Assembly: GCA_018343915.1 (NCBI GenBank)
Contig: JABRWF010000006.1
Location: 1,240,001-1,304,000 of the forward strand
Reading direction: 5' to 3'
Origin: Agroathelia rolfsii
Lineage: Eukaryota > Basidiomycota > Agaricomycetes > Amylocorticiales > Amylocorticiaceae
Length of the DNA stretch: 64,000 bases
Below are positions 49,216 through 62,118 of this stretch, one piece after another (the first letter of the stretch is position 1; every line of letters starts with the position of its first letter). A program made the translations under genes and the position numbers. The notes below the pieces were generated by a model. That model had not been told where the DNA came from. It saw only the letters and a program-made list of their open reading frames with translations, and did not search any database.

Positions 49216-51868
49216 ATGTCTGCTGTCGCCCGTCTGCTAGCCCCCTCCTCTGCTGAACCCCGTCTGTCTCAAATCCTTCCCGGCGTCACTTGCTCCTCCT
49301 GCGGCCAAAATGTATCTCTAGACGAGCTGGGCGACCATATATGCGGCTCCTCAAAGCCCGCAGGTCCTGCAAATGACCGCAAACCACATAAACCAACGCC
49401 CAGTGTTTCCTCTTTTGCCTCCTCTGCTAGCTCTTCCCGCCCTTCGTTGGATTCCATCTCCTCTTCCTCTTCCTCTGCTTCGCCTAGGGACCAAATCGGC
49501 AACGACCGCTCCTTTTCGCCTTCTTTAAACGATCAACAACCACCGCAAATTGATGCCAAGCACCGTCCCTCGTTATCATCGGAACCTCGCACGTCGTTGG
49601 ACGACGATGATGACCGTCGCCAATCCCAGGCGTCCATGTACAGCACCAGCTCGCGCCCTGAATCGCCTACAGACGACGAAAACCTCGACACACCACCCGT
49701 CGGTGCGACTTTTTCTGATGTCCGTTCGACAACTCCTTTAGCGATCAGTCCCGGCGTGCCTTTGAATCCAAGTCAGATGCATGCGTCCCCCACGCGCCCA
49801 CTTCAGCCGCAGATGTCGCCCTCCAGCCTACCAGAGGTGCGACCCAGGATTATGCCCAACGGAAGCCCCATGGATCCCAGGCCGCGTGTGATGTCGAGCG
49901 CGAGCCAGTTTAACCCCAGACCGAGGCTATTATCCAGTGCCAGCCAGATGGGCGGCGAAGTAGCCATGGCAGCAGCAGGCCGTCCCCGTGTAATGTCCAG
50001 CGCGAGCCAGATAAGCCCTCATATAATGTCCAATCTGACCCGACCGCCATTTGAGCGCTCTGGCTCACTTCCTTCTCCCGGCCCAAGGCCGCCGTTCCCC
50101 CCTCCGCGCGCGCCTACCTCTCCGCTCTCTCCCGGTCCCCTCCGTCCCTCGTTCGATAGAAGTGACAGGAGGCCGTCGTTTGATTCGACTCGTGCACCGT
50201 CCCCGCTAGTACCACGCACCGGCACCCCTGGTCCTACCTCCCCACGCATCCCCCCGCCATTGCCCGGTACCCCAGGCGCAAGATCGATCGCCCTCCCAGA
50301 TAGCAACAACAGGGATAGCAGCATGACCATAACACCCATGACACCCGCAACGCCGACGGCGGCCACGCGCAGCCACCTGTCCATCGATGTCCGCAGCGGA
50401 AGCGAATCGTACGTGTCCGAGCCGGACACCAAAATTGGCGGCGAGGCTGGTATGGCGGGAGTCGGCCGTCGTGGGTTCGCCGCTGCTGCGCGCGTGGCGA
50501 TGTTCACGAGCAATCTTTACCCACATACGCCCCTCTCGCCTGGATTTCTTCCTTTCCCTGCAGGTGGGGATAGCATCATTAGGACGGGTACGCCCCAGTT
50601 GAGCGTTTATTCGCAGTGTAAGTTTTTATTTTATTTTTTTTATTTTTAAATCTTTTCAAAGTCTAGGGAAATCTGCAGTGGCTAATAATGATCCTATCCC
50701 CCTCCCCTTTTTTTTTGTACATAATAACAGCGGGCACGACACCTCCGCTTTCTCCTGCCTCGCCTTCCGGATATTCTTCCCACTCCGCAGGCCCTTCGCC
50801 ATTGCCTTCGCCCGCCTACGCTGAAGGCGACGCGTACCCGAGCCTCAGCACCATTCCAGACACGAGAAAGCCACCGCGGTCGCCCGGCCCGCCCGCACCA
50901 GCGTTTCTCACGAGCAGCAGGCCGGGTACGTTCTATGCCGTGAACCCGGACCCAGAACCATTGTTGTCCGAGCCGGGGAATTTGTTTGGTGGTGAGGATG
51001 ATTTATTGCTCCCCTCGCCGTTCCCGGACGACGACGACGATGAGGAGGAAAATGGGGATAAGAGAGATACGCTCAGGGCTGGCACTGTACTGCCGCCATC
51101 TGTCTCGCGCAGGAAGAGCAGGCGGTCTGTGTCTCCCGTTGGACTGGCGTATGCGGATGACGATGATGATGATGATCATGCGGGAGGAGGCAGAGGGATG
51201 CGGATCGTCACGGATTCGCCACGCTCAGTGGCGGACGACTTGCCGTCGCCTTCTTCTCCTTCAGCCAAGCGTACGTCGGGACAGAGCACCTCGCGCTATT
51301 CGCGGTCAACGGTCCATTCACCGCGTGCGTTAGATGCGCTGCTAAGCGCTATCCCCGATGTCGGCGAGAGTAAGAACAACGACGATAAAGAAGAAGAAGA
51401 AAAAGAAAAAACAGCAGCAGGAGAAACAGACGATGACGATGACGATATCATCCTTGGCGTTCTCGCTGCCCATGAGACGGGCGAACGCGGCAGCCGGCTC
51501 ATGATGCGCTCTAATACGGTTCCCGCGCCGCCCGTGTCGCCCTCTACGACGATGCCCATGTTTGGTGGCGATCTGAGCGCGGCGGGCGTGGCGGCTGCTG
51601 CCAACGCTGTGCGCCGCTCGCATACGTCGCCGATCAATAAGCCTGTGCCAGCTGCGACGCGCCGTCGGAGGCGCGTGTGTATTAGGTGCGAGAAGGTGAT
51701 CGATGATGGGCGCTGGGTGGCTGTTGAGCATGAGGATGTGACGGACGGTGGTGATGCGGCGGGCAGCGGTGGTGGTGTTGGCGTGGCTGGTGGTGCGGCA
51801 AGTGCGCAGAAGAAAAAGGAGGTGTTGTGTGAGCGGTGCTGGAAGAATATGTACTTGCCAAAGGTGAC

Positions 51869-51907
<39 letters not shown>

Positions 51908-52660
51908 GGGGAGGGGTATGCTAACGAAAGAAAATTTCTAAATCTCTTTTCTCTAAAAGTGCCGCCGCTGCAATTTACCTATTGAGAAACAGGCCGTATC
52001 GTCTTCGGATGGCCAGCTCAAGGGCAAGTATCATCGTGATTGCTTCAATTGCCACACCTGCCATGTACGTCTTTTGTCTCTGCATACGAGTATGTATGTA
52101 TGTGTTGACATCTTTCCTTCCTTTCAAAGAAACCATTCCCGGACAAGACGTTTTATGTTTACGATGGTCGGCCATACTGTGACTACCACTACCATGAGGC
52201 CAATAACTCGCTCTGCGCCGCCCCTACGTGTGGCCGGCCGATTGAGGGCCCATGCGCCGTGAGCCATAACGGCGCGCGGTACCACCCCGAGCACCTGCTG
52301 TGCGAATACGTGTATCAGGATGATGTGGAGCGGATTGCCGATGGCCGCGGCGAAGGCAACGGTTGTGGTGAGCGACTGCTGGATTACTGGGAAGTCGACG
52401 GGCGGATGGTGTGTGAGAAGCATGCACGCGCCATGGGTGGACTGCTCTCCGTTGATGAGACTGAGAGCGTCGTTAGCGGGGGTGCTGGTGGTCGGCTTAC
52501 TACTGCCACCGCCACCGCTCCTGCTGCTGAGGACGAGGATGATGATTTACCGCTGGCTGATCTAAAGAAAAACGATGTGGGTGTGCGAGGGAGCTTTGTG
52601 CGTGCAATGAAGCGCCGTACACGGTTCATCTCGCTTGGTGATGCTTCTGGGTTGATTTGA
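49216..52660 (+). CDS. paxillin-like LIM-domain protein
   Basis: Exons 49216-50617, 50731-51863, 51960-52064 and 52130-52660. ATG at 49216 (MSAVARLLAPSSAEPRLSQI) is followed by a small Cys/His knuckle (VTCSSCGQNVSLDELGDHIC). About 700 residues are disordered, Ser/Pro-rich and include several copies of RPRxMSSASQ. A first atypical LIM-like pair (CIRCEKVIDDGRW ... LCERCWKNMYLPK) precedes a canonical LIM domain (CRRCNLPIEKQ ... YHRDCFNCHTCHKPFPDKTF ... GRPYCDYHYH). A partial third (CGRPIEGPCAVSHNGARYHP) follows. The order matches fungal paxillin-like proteins (Pxl1), which act at the cytokinetic ring and polarity sites. That assignment is by architecture. Acidic runs (DDDDDEEENG) occur midway. 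Intron 2 carries T31. Confidence 0.82.
51875..51905. repeat. T31 homopolymer in intron 2 of the LIM gene
   Basis: Thirty-one T are followed directly by AG (51906-51907). The acceptor that preserves the LIM frame is 52 nt further on, at 51958-51959, with a TGCTAAC branch-like site between. Confidence 0.9.
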
Positions 52661-54119
52661 TCTTGGAATATGTGTTTTATATGTGAGTTGGGAGTGGGGT
52701 TTTTTTTTATCTCCCCCCCTCTCTCCACTACCCCTTTCTGCTCTTATCTATCTTCTATCTTTCGCCTCCTTGTTCTTTACTATCTTTTGCAACACCTTAA
52801 ATGTTGCAGATTCCACGCACGACATGCCTTGGACATTGAATAGACACGAACACTTTTTTTAAATCTCCAAAAGACACTTTACCACCAAGTAATTACGGTG
52901 TTAATCCCTCTCTCTCTCTCTTTGCCACTTTCTCCTCTCTCTCTCTCTCTCTCTCTCTCCTCCCACCACACTCTCTAGTAATCTAAGTATCTTTGTATAT
53001 TTCTCTCATTTTTATTTTATTTTATTCCATGCCCGCCCTTCCTCTTTTTCCATTCTTCTCTTTCTTTGGGAATATATCAATCTTTCTTCTTCTCTGATAC
53101 CATTCTTGATACCATTCTTTCTTATAGGCTTACATGATTTTCGGACTTCTCTTATGATTCCCCTTCTTTCTCCCTTTTGTTCTTTCGAGTATAATGGATT
53201 TGGATTTTTTTTTTTTAATATTGTCTTTTCTGTCCATCCTTCCCCCCCCCCCATCGGGTTGGTATAATCTGTCTTCTTGGCTATAAAATACTAGTATATA
53301 TACCCTTCCTCTCGCTCCTCACCACATTTTGTCAATTTCCTTCCACCGTACACACACACCTCTGGAATTTTCGGTACAATTTAATGCGGTAGTATTAGTG
53401 GGTTTATATGTCTTCTTGACTATGATTGATGTTGAGCTTCGAGCTGTCTTTCATTTTGTGTGGTGTCGAGGCGCAGGCAAATCGTATCCTCCTATATCCA
53501 AGTGGGCGTGGTGAGCAGTCATAGGCTCAGACTCCCCTCTGATGGCTGCTGGCTTCGCCGATGCATGGGGACAATGCTGTCCGACGTAAATCATCACGAG
53601 GGAACTCCCACTGCTAGTCGTGAAGCCAATTTGTAAGACTTGTCAGCGTCAGGCTAGAGGGGGGGGTTGTAACTATTGTATGATTAAGAATCGATAACAA
53701 AAATTGCGTTTCAGTTCACTCCTTTTGTGTATTTAAAACAATTGCGATTCCGCCTTTATTGCAGGGATGGATGAGGGTAGGGTGTACAATAGTATCTTTG
53801 GTATAGATATGAGATAAGTCAGCGATAAAAAAAGAGATGAAATTGAGAAACAAAAAAATGATGAAAATGATGAATGTCAATGGTGTTGATGCTAATGAAT
53901 AATGCAACCAAAATAGGGGAAGGAGAAATGGGAGAAGATAGAGAAGTGATGCAAAATGAAAATGGTCTACATGTTACGTGTACATTAATCCTAAGATGCC
54001 GGTGAAATGAGTATAAATGAGAAATGATTCTAGATTATCTAGAATACAAGGGGTAGCCCTGGGGCCGAGGAACGGCATGATGAGGGCCGGGGGAAGTGGC
54101 GGATTAACCGTCTCGTCAC
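52661..54119. other. 1.5-kb convergent non-coding stretch
   Basis: Between the stops of the LIM gene (+) and the C2H2 gene (-). It has long pyrimidine tracts on the left (52690-53270) including a (TC)n block, and purine-rich tracts on the right (53800-53960). These are probably the two 3' UTRs and spacer. No open frame forms a recognisable protein. Confidence 0.5.
52909..52959. repeat. (TC)n microsatellite
   Basis: Two TC dinucleotide runs (about 52909-52920 and 52936-52959) separated by a short mixed segment, 250-300 bp after the LIM gene stop. Confidence 0.85.
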
Positions 54120-55174
54120 TCAGAAGCCCATAAAATTATAATTTAGGTGAGCGTCGAGGAGTCTATCGAAATCGAGAGCTGGGGTAGGCGCGAAATGGGG
54201 CATGCCGAGAGATGCATCCATATTGTATGTGGGGATAGAAGCAATCTCATTAAAAGAAAGAGCATCTTTGTAGGTCGCAACGGGGTTAGGAGCAAACAAG
54301 GATGCTGAGATGTTGTTGATGAAGCTAAAGTTATCGGGGCAGGTGGAGCCCAAGCCCAGGTCGAAAGAATCGGGCAGATCGAAGTGGAACTGGCTCGATC
54401 CAGTGTCGGCGGCGCATTCCTGAGATACGGGATGGAAACAGGTGTTGCTCAACAGGGGAGCGTTTGAGAAAGAATGCATGCACCCAACGGCTGGAAGAGC
54501 CAGATCAGAGAGATCGATATTAAAGTCAAAGTGTGCCGTGTCGTTGAGGGGGCATAATTTCTCGGTGTCCCAGATGTTTGACATGTTTTGGTCTTGATTC
54601 GCGGGAGAAGCAGTGCCAGTGCTTGCAATGAGCTCGGGTGTAGGAGGGAAGTTACTGTACTCCGAGTCGCTAGGACTCGTGGCGCTCGAGACCTCTCCGT
54701 CAAGAGGCCGTCTACGTGGCTTAGCACGTTGGGCCCGGGCTTTAGGAATGTAGCCATGAACCTCTTTGCGGTGGCGCGTAAGAGAATCCTTGGATTCAAA
54801 GTCGCAATCCGGACATTTTAGGGTCTCTCCAGTGTGAATGCGCATATGCACCGTCATGTTACTTTTTTGAAGAGTTTTGTACCTGCAACCGGGGTATTCG
54901 CAGGCCAGCTTCCTGGAAAGTATCACGTGATGAGATGAAGATCTTGCACTATCAGAGGTAAAAGAAGCTTACAAGGTATCAACATTCCGGTCATGAGTTT
55001 TCATGTGTCTTCCCATGTCGGATTTCTGGCTGAGAGTCACATTGCAGATAACGCATGTCTATAGTAGATCTTGATAAGAATCGTAATGTGTGGCGATTGC
55101 AGTAATAGGCTCACGATTGGGACCCTGCTAGGTCGTTTGTTAACAGAGGCCGAGGTGCTAGGAATACGAGGCAT
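54120..55174 (-). CDS. C2H2 zinc-finger transcription factor
   Basis: Start ATG at 55172-55174 (MPRIPSTSASVNKRPSRVPI). Three exons. Finger 1 is CVICNVTLSQKSDMGRHMKT followed by H (C-x2-C-x12-H-x3-H). Finger 2 is CEYPGCRYKTLQKSNMTVHM then RIH, with C-x4-C spacing. Finger 3 is CPDCDFESKDSLTRHRKEVH. Fingers 2 and 3 are joined by TGETLK, a linker near the TGEKP consensus. A basic stretch follows (IPKARAQRAKPRRRPLDGEV), likely a nuclear signal, then a Ser/Pro/Asp-rich region with FDFNIDLSDLALP and HFDLPDSFDLGLG, acidic-hydrophobic segments that look like activation domains. The end is FDRLLDAHLNYNFMGF. DNA targets are unknown. Confidence 0.88.
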
Positions 55175-55733
55175 TTTGATTCTGCGGGGGAGGGAGATGT
55201 GATGGATGGAAAAGAAGGCTTGGGGGGTGATTGGGAGAGGATTGGGAGGGGGATTAGTGAGGGAGGGAGACCATTACGAGCTGAGCTTTTAAGGCAGAGC
55301 ATTTGGGCTCGAATTGCTTTCTGAAAATGGCCATAGATGGAAGGTTTTTGAATCCGCTGAGATTATTGCTTGAGTGAGCCACCCTCATGCCGGAGTAAGG
55401 CAAGTGTTTGGGTGTATTTGCTCGGGTGGCTCAGAGCAATTATTGACTTTCCATATATGTTCAGTGGACGCACGGGCCATGCGAGTGGTAGGAATACGAG
55501 CGTTTGAGCATCCTGAGGAGAGTACAGAGGGAGGAGGATTGAAATGGTGGATGGAAATACGATGATGGATTGATCGGAAGCATTCCTGGAGGATTTGCGA
55601 CACCACAAGGGGGTACTTTCCTAATTTGGTGGACCCACATGGACCCACAAGTCCAAACAAACTCTGTTAGCCGTCGCCGATTAAGCGGCACAAGCGACAA
55701 ACAATGCGCCCACAACAAGAAACATACACGCGC
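55175..55733. other. intergenic stretch
   Basis: About 560 bp between the C2H2 start and the WDR53-like stop, both on the minus strand; it must contain the C2H2 promoter. GC- and purine-rich on the left. Frames across it are short and give no recognisable protein. Confidence 0.45.
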
Positions 55734-57110
55734 TCATCCTTGTCGACGCCAAACTTCTGCAACGCCCTTTCCTTGCTCCTCAAACCCTCCTATCACCACC
55801 CATTCACCGTAAATGGCCATACAGTTAACTTTGGCAACTTTTTCCGTTTCTTGTCTCCACTGCTCTGTCAGAACGGGCATTTGAGCACCCTCATCGATAG
55901 AAATATCGAATGATACGACGGTGCCGCGCAACGTGCAAGCAATGAGCCACTTGTCTTCGATAAATTCACTGTTTACTGTACATTAGCATTAATCGAGGAG
56001 TGAAGTATCGAGCCCATACATACACTGCAACAACCGGTCCCTCCGCAATTTTGCTAATCAAGGAGCCTTGTGATCGGAGGCCTTCCCAGCGCCGACTTCG
56101 TTTTTTCTTTCCTGTCTGTTTGCGACCATTAGCACCTATCCAAATTTGACCGTCTGCAGTTCCAGCGGCAATTATACCGCCTGGAGAAATGCTCATCGAT
56201 AACACAAAGGGAGGAGACAGTGCGATTCCCGAGGAAGGAGGTGATGCAGCTATTAAGAAAAATGAGCACTAGTAAATGAATGTATTCGAGCGTGACTTAC
56301 GAACATCCTGTCGCGATAGCATTGTGCCCTGTAAAAAGTCAAACTGGAGGAGTGCCGAGTCATACCCTCCGCTAACAAGCTCATCTGAGCGATCTGGGAC
56401 GAATTTGACGCTACCGCAGATCTATCAAATGTGTAAGTGGAATGAATATATTAGGATGTAGAAACACATACACTATCGTGTTTCTTCTTCATCCTATTTA
56501 TTCTTTTTGTAGACAAATCAACCACGCCAACAGTCCCGCTGTCAGTCGAGAATCCTAGCTGATTCTGTGCAGTGTTGACAGAAAGCTAGCCGGTGCGTTG
56601 ATAAATGAAGAACACTAGTTGGTCACAGCGGCAAAGAAAATAATAACCTCGTTCAGCACGTCTTCGTCATCTTCACCTAGATCCAACACCGCATGCGCGT
56701 CTGTACGGGTAGAGATCATTTTTGAAGTATCATCAGAAAACACTAGACACTGTGACCCGCAATCAGAATTGAATACTAGCAGAAAGGAACAGTTTGAGAG
56801 GATGCACATGTCGTCCACAGGCTATATAGATGGATTTGACGTCATCTGGACGCTTCTGTATTATTGCCACTGAAGATACTTCGGTACCGAGTGCTCTCCA
56901 TGCACGGATGACTTTGGGCGAGGACACTTCGTATAGTCGGATTGATCCATCATCTTAGATGTACGTGAGTGGAGGAAGCAATGCTAAAAGAGCTGTAATA
57001 CCTGACCCCGCAAGGAGTTGAGAACCCGAAGAAGTAAATGACAAAGCGGATATGGGGGCTGGAGTCGACAGATAGTGAACTACGCTACATGCTGGTGGCT
57101 GATTAGACAT
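55734..57110 (-). CDS. WD40-repeat protein, WDR53-like
   Basis: Start ATG at 57108-57110 (MSNQPPACSVVHYLSTPAPI). Joined exons give SALSFTSSGSQLLAGS, SIRLYEVSSPKVIRAWRALG, CLVFSDDTSKMISTRTDAHA, LSVNTAQNQLGFSTDSGTVG, VVDLSTKRINRMKKKHDSIC and GSVKFVPDRSDELVSGGYDS. Then come VLSMSISPGGIIAAGTADGQ and CMAIYGEWVVIGGFEEQGKG. The middle blades, with a short LSV-N-LG-STDSG-V-VVDL unit followed by a blade starting H-SIC-SV-F-P, resemble WDR53, a small seven-blade protein linked to Cul4-DDB1 ligases. The assignment is from blade pattern and size; function in fungi is unknown. A basic stretch (RKQTGKKKRSRRWEG) could be a nuclear signal. It is divergent from the proteasome gene. Confidence 0.72.
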
Positions 57111-57420
57111 TTTCAAGGGGCCAGTTTTTGCGAAGTGGATCTAGAGCTAGTTTAGGGGGGTTGTTGATTCAAATAGAGCTGTATAGGTTGCAACAGTAAG
57201 ACTACCTACCACACTTGCAATTTCAAATTACCAGCCTGAGCCTGAGTCTCGTGGACTCGGAGTTGTAGATGCAGGTAGTATGGGCTAGGTATGGGCGGAA
57301 GCAATGAGATTAGGATTATAATCGCACGTGACGAGGGGCACATAGGACGCGTCGATGCAGCAGCCGCGTCAGCTGCATACGAAGATCTCTTACCAGGACT
57401 GTTCTCCACCACTAAACACC
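57111..57420. promoter_or_regulatory. divergent promoter of WDR53-like and proteasome genes
   Basis: 310 bp between the divergent start codons. An in-frame ATG at 57355 could extend the proteasome subunit by 22 residues. No known proteasome control element is recognised with confidence. Confidence 0.4.
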
Positions 57421-58703
<1,283 letters not shown>

Positions 58704-60148
58704 GATGATTGCAAATTTAATTGTATCATGTATCGTGGTTTTTGCGATGCTTCAGGCAGATAAAGTGGGGCAGGTAATGTCAGCTTTTCCTTTATCGTGT
58801 CATGGACGAATCATCGACTGGTGACAGCACTGGATCAGTCACATCCTAGATGTGATGCCATTGTTAGGACATAGGAGTGACGAAAGCAGAGAGACGTTGG
58901 GATCTATCATTTAACTTTTAACAAGAGTAATTACTAGAACTGCCAAACGATATGAATGAATTCCACCAAGAATATAATCGACATCTTTCTTGTACCACAA
59001 GATGTATAATGCATAATGCTCGAGACAACAATGGCATAGATCGAGTGTTTGACTTATGCTACTGTTGTCTACGGTGTCACGGTGGCACATGTGGTGGCTC
59101 CAGCTGGCAGTGGCGAACGCTGACATCAGCTAGTGATAATTCGTCTTGGGCTGAACTCAACCGGCATGGCACTTTTATCCAACGTCAGATTGGATGGGTC
59201 TTGAACATTTGAACGCTTGAACCTAACTCTGAATAAATCCAATCGCCCTTGGATTCCAGCACTGAGCGCTGATATACTGATGCCAACCACTCGGTCATGC
59301 ATAATGTCAGGTTCCGACAGTGGCCGGTGGAGGCATGGAAATACTGATCATGTCCGTAAACACATCTTACGGTATTGGAATGGTCTTGTGAGTGAATGTC
59401 CTAACACAATTCAATGACAGCCGCTGGTCGTAAGGGCAGTCATCTGCCGGCTGCGGTTTCGGTGGCATTAGGACGATTGATCACCACGTCAGGGCCCATT
59501 TCGCTGTTTGACATATGTTCTTCAATGTAAAAGAGGAGACCAAATTGAAGTCCTTGCTTCTAGTATGATTGATGATATCAGGTATTGCCCAATTGCATGA
59601 CCTATTTCTGTTATCACCTCCAGTACTACTAACGTGATGACTTTCCTGTGCTCATCAAATCATGATTTTATTCTCATCTAATCCAAATCATATAGCTGGC
59701 AATGATCCGTGATGACAACACCTAGCAAATGAAGGATGGAATGATTTGATAAGGCTTTGGGTAGGTTCTTTGTGTTTATTAATATCAAACTCGAAGTACC
59801 AATTGAATCGTTCATAAGCCCACGCAAGCATATGTAGGTCTGAGACACTTCGCGTTCTTTTATCACGTAGTGTTGTAATTTTGGTTTGTATGTAATATGC
59901 TCAAATTTTCACAATGCTGTCTAAGTTAATCAGCTTCTATGAACCTTGCATTCAGGTGTGCTGCCGTGTCTTCTTGATAACGGCATCACAATCACTTGTT
60001 CTGATCAACCCCAACGACTTATAGCATGAAAGCAGCTACCAGTATTTACTCAAAGCGCTGTTACGAGGATAACTCCTAACTCTCTATCCTCTTCAGGTGC
60101 TCCACGTCTTCCACCGGAATTTTCTTGACATATCGTGCACCTATTAAT
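58704..60148. other. 1.4-kb gene-free stretch
   Basis: Between the beta-5 stop and the DUF6534 gene start, both on the plus strand. AT-rich, with short frames (62-86 codons) that show no splice-linked continuity. No RNA gene, long repeat or transposon end is recognised. Confidence 0.5.
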
Positions 60149-62118
60149 ATGGCGTCTACTTCCGAGGACATGTCCCAAACCCAAGGGCCAGTACTATTAG
60201 GCATGGCCTTTGCAGTAGGGTGCGCTGCCGGAAAGCTTGGGATCGTCATCAAAATCTAGTATACCCATATATCATACTCTGACGTTTCAGGCTCTACGGG
60301 ATTACTTGTGCTCAGACATTCTGGTATTATCAAGTATATGCTGATGGGGATGCAAAATGGCTCAAAGTGCTAGTAAGAAGAAATTTCATACGGTGTCGCC
60401 AATACAGGCACTTACGAGATTGTTACACAGAGTGGATTGCTGTGGTGTGCATCTTAATACCTTCATTATTATTACTATTTAACAAAGCGTGAGAACCAGG
60501 CTATTCAACACAATCCATACTGCAGTGGTGATACATATACCGTATTTTTATCTGATTACCGCCTCATACGATTCCGGGTTGAGGGACGAGACAGCTTGGT
60601 ATGATAGTATGTTTGAACTTGATTGTATGGTCGAACTCAGAGGTTTTTAGGTCTCTACCCGTGCGTAAACTTACTAGGTACAACCCTACATTATCACTAC
60701 TTATTTAATCCGTAAACACCTTCAAGGCTAGCTCTATTGTTCTGGTATATGTGTTTCCTATCATCATTGAATAAGTCGGACATTCGTTCAACTCCCTATG
60801 CAGGCTTTTGTTTCTTCTATGGTATATGTGTCAGTAATTCTCACCAAATTTAATATTCTGTTCTCATAATCATGAACCTAGATTTTATATTCGCCGTTTA
60901 TGGCTATGTATGTTTTTTATGATGACATGCATGAACTCGCCAACTGATAATCTCTCATAGTAAGCAAAGGAAATATTATCATATGCGGTTTACTGGTAAA
61001 ATATCTTCCATAACCCTCAAGTCGTTGATGATCTCATTCTTACCATCTAGGCGATATTAGCAGTGGGGCATTTTGGTGCGTGGATTTGTCAGCAAATGCA
61101 TAGAAATCTTAACAATGATTCTCTAGTGACCACGTTCAGTAAGTCTTTTGAATTTTTGTTTTAGAACATCGGATAAACCCCTTGCTTCTCCCTTAGCATT
61201 CGGCATTTTGGGGTACGTTATTCGATTCCTCGCTCCGTTTTCAACAATGTAAGAGATGACCTGTGAACGTTAGGCTTGTCACAGACAAAAACATGAAAGA
61301 ATATATGAGTCATCCTTCCTCGGTTGGTTTGGTGCATTTCACTCCGATTCGACAATATACCTATCCCCAGCGATTAGACATTTCTCCTAGTTGCTACCTG
61401 TTTTGGTACCAGTACCGACCTCTTGTCCGCATTAGCAACTTGCTGGTGCTTATCCAGAAGCCGCACTGGATATAAAGAGTTTGTCTTCTCCTGATCACTT
61501 CCACACAAAAAAATTAAAAACAAAATCCTAATAGCACTGATTCAACAATAAATGTAATTATGACTTACACGATTAATACTGGTCTCGTGGCGGCGTAAGG
61601 CAATAATTTTGCTCCTTCATCTTATACTGAAATGTGCTCCAAGAATGTGCGTTTTGTGCAGCCTCATATCTGTGAGTAGCATATACCCTACACGCTATCT
61701 ATCGCTCTGATTCCTGGCCAATAGCTGGTCGCATGGCCTGAAAGCTATCTGACCATCCTCTTTCTGTTCCTCATCGCCCCTTGTCGGTATATTCTTGTCA
61801 AAATGCGGGATTTCTACTAATATCTCTTTCTTGGCGGTAGTGGAAACAAATTCCTATCTAGGAAGCCTTAATGCTCGAGATTACTTCCACCGACACGGAC
61901 AAAGAAGAGGCAACGCCGTTGGTCTACCTAATTTCCACCCTGGTAGCGTACAGCCTGTCGAGATACGAGTAAACCGCACTTTGGAAACATACCAACTGAA
62001 GACTTCACATACTACAGAAGATAAAAGTAATTTGAGTGTAGGGCTGGGAACCCGTCAAAGCGACGTGGTAGATAACAATGAGTCAAATGGACTATCGAAG
62101 GTATGTGGATTTTTTTAG
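60149..62118 (+). CDS. DUF6534 seven-helix-type fungal membrane protein
   Basis: ATG at 60149 (MASTSEDMSQTQGPVLLGMA). Splicing gives FAVGLYGITCAQTFWYYQVY and ADGDAKWLKVL (TM1 end and the first loop), then RLFNTIHTAVVIHIPYFYLI, then FYIRRLWLLSKGNIIICGLL and AILAVGHFGAWICQQMHRNL. Next come TFLLVATCFGTSTDLLSALA with TCWCLSRSRTGYKDTDSTIN and VIMTYTINTGLVAA. The C-terminal WPESYLTILFLFLIAPLETN and SYLGSLNARDYFHRHGQRRG match the DUF6534 domain end. These short exons (some under 60 nt) could be joined in frame because each retains the family pattern. The order of helices, the S-RTG--KTDS-IN motif and the TNS-L-SLNAR tail place it in this large, uncharacterised agaricomycete family. About ten introns; exact exon borders near 60380-60520 and 61210-61380 are uncertain. 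Confidence 0.8.

Noticed and set aside
50019..50513. Minus-strand frame of 164 codons
   Set aside because: Antisense shadow of the Pro/Ser-rich LIM protein exon; no motif.
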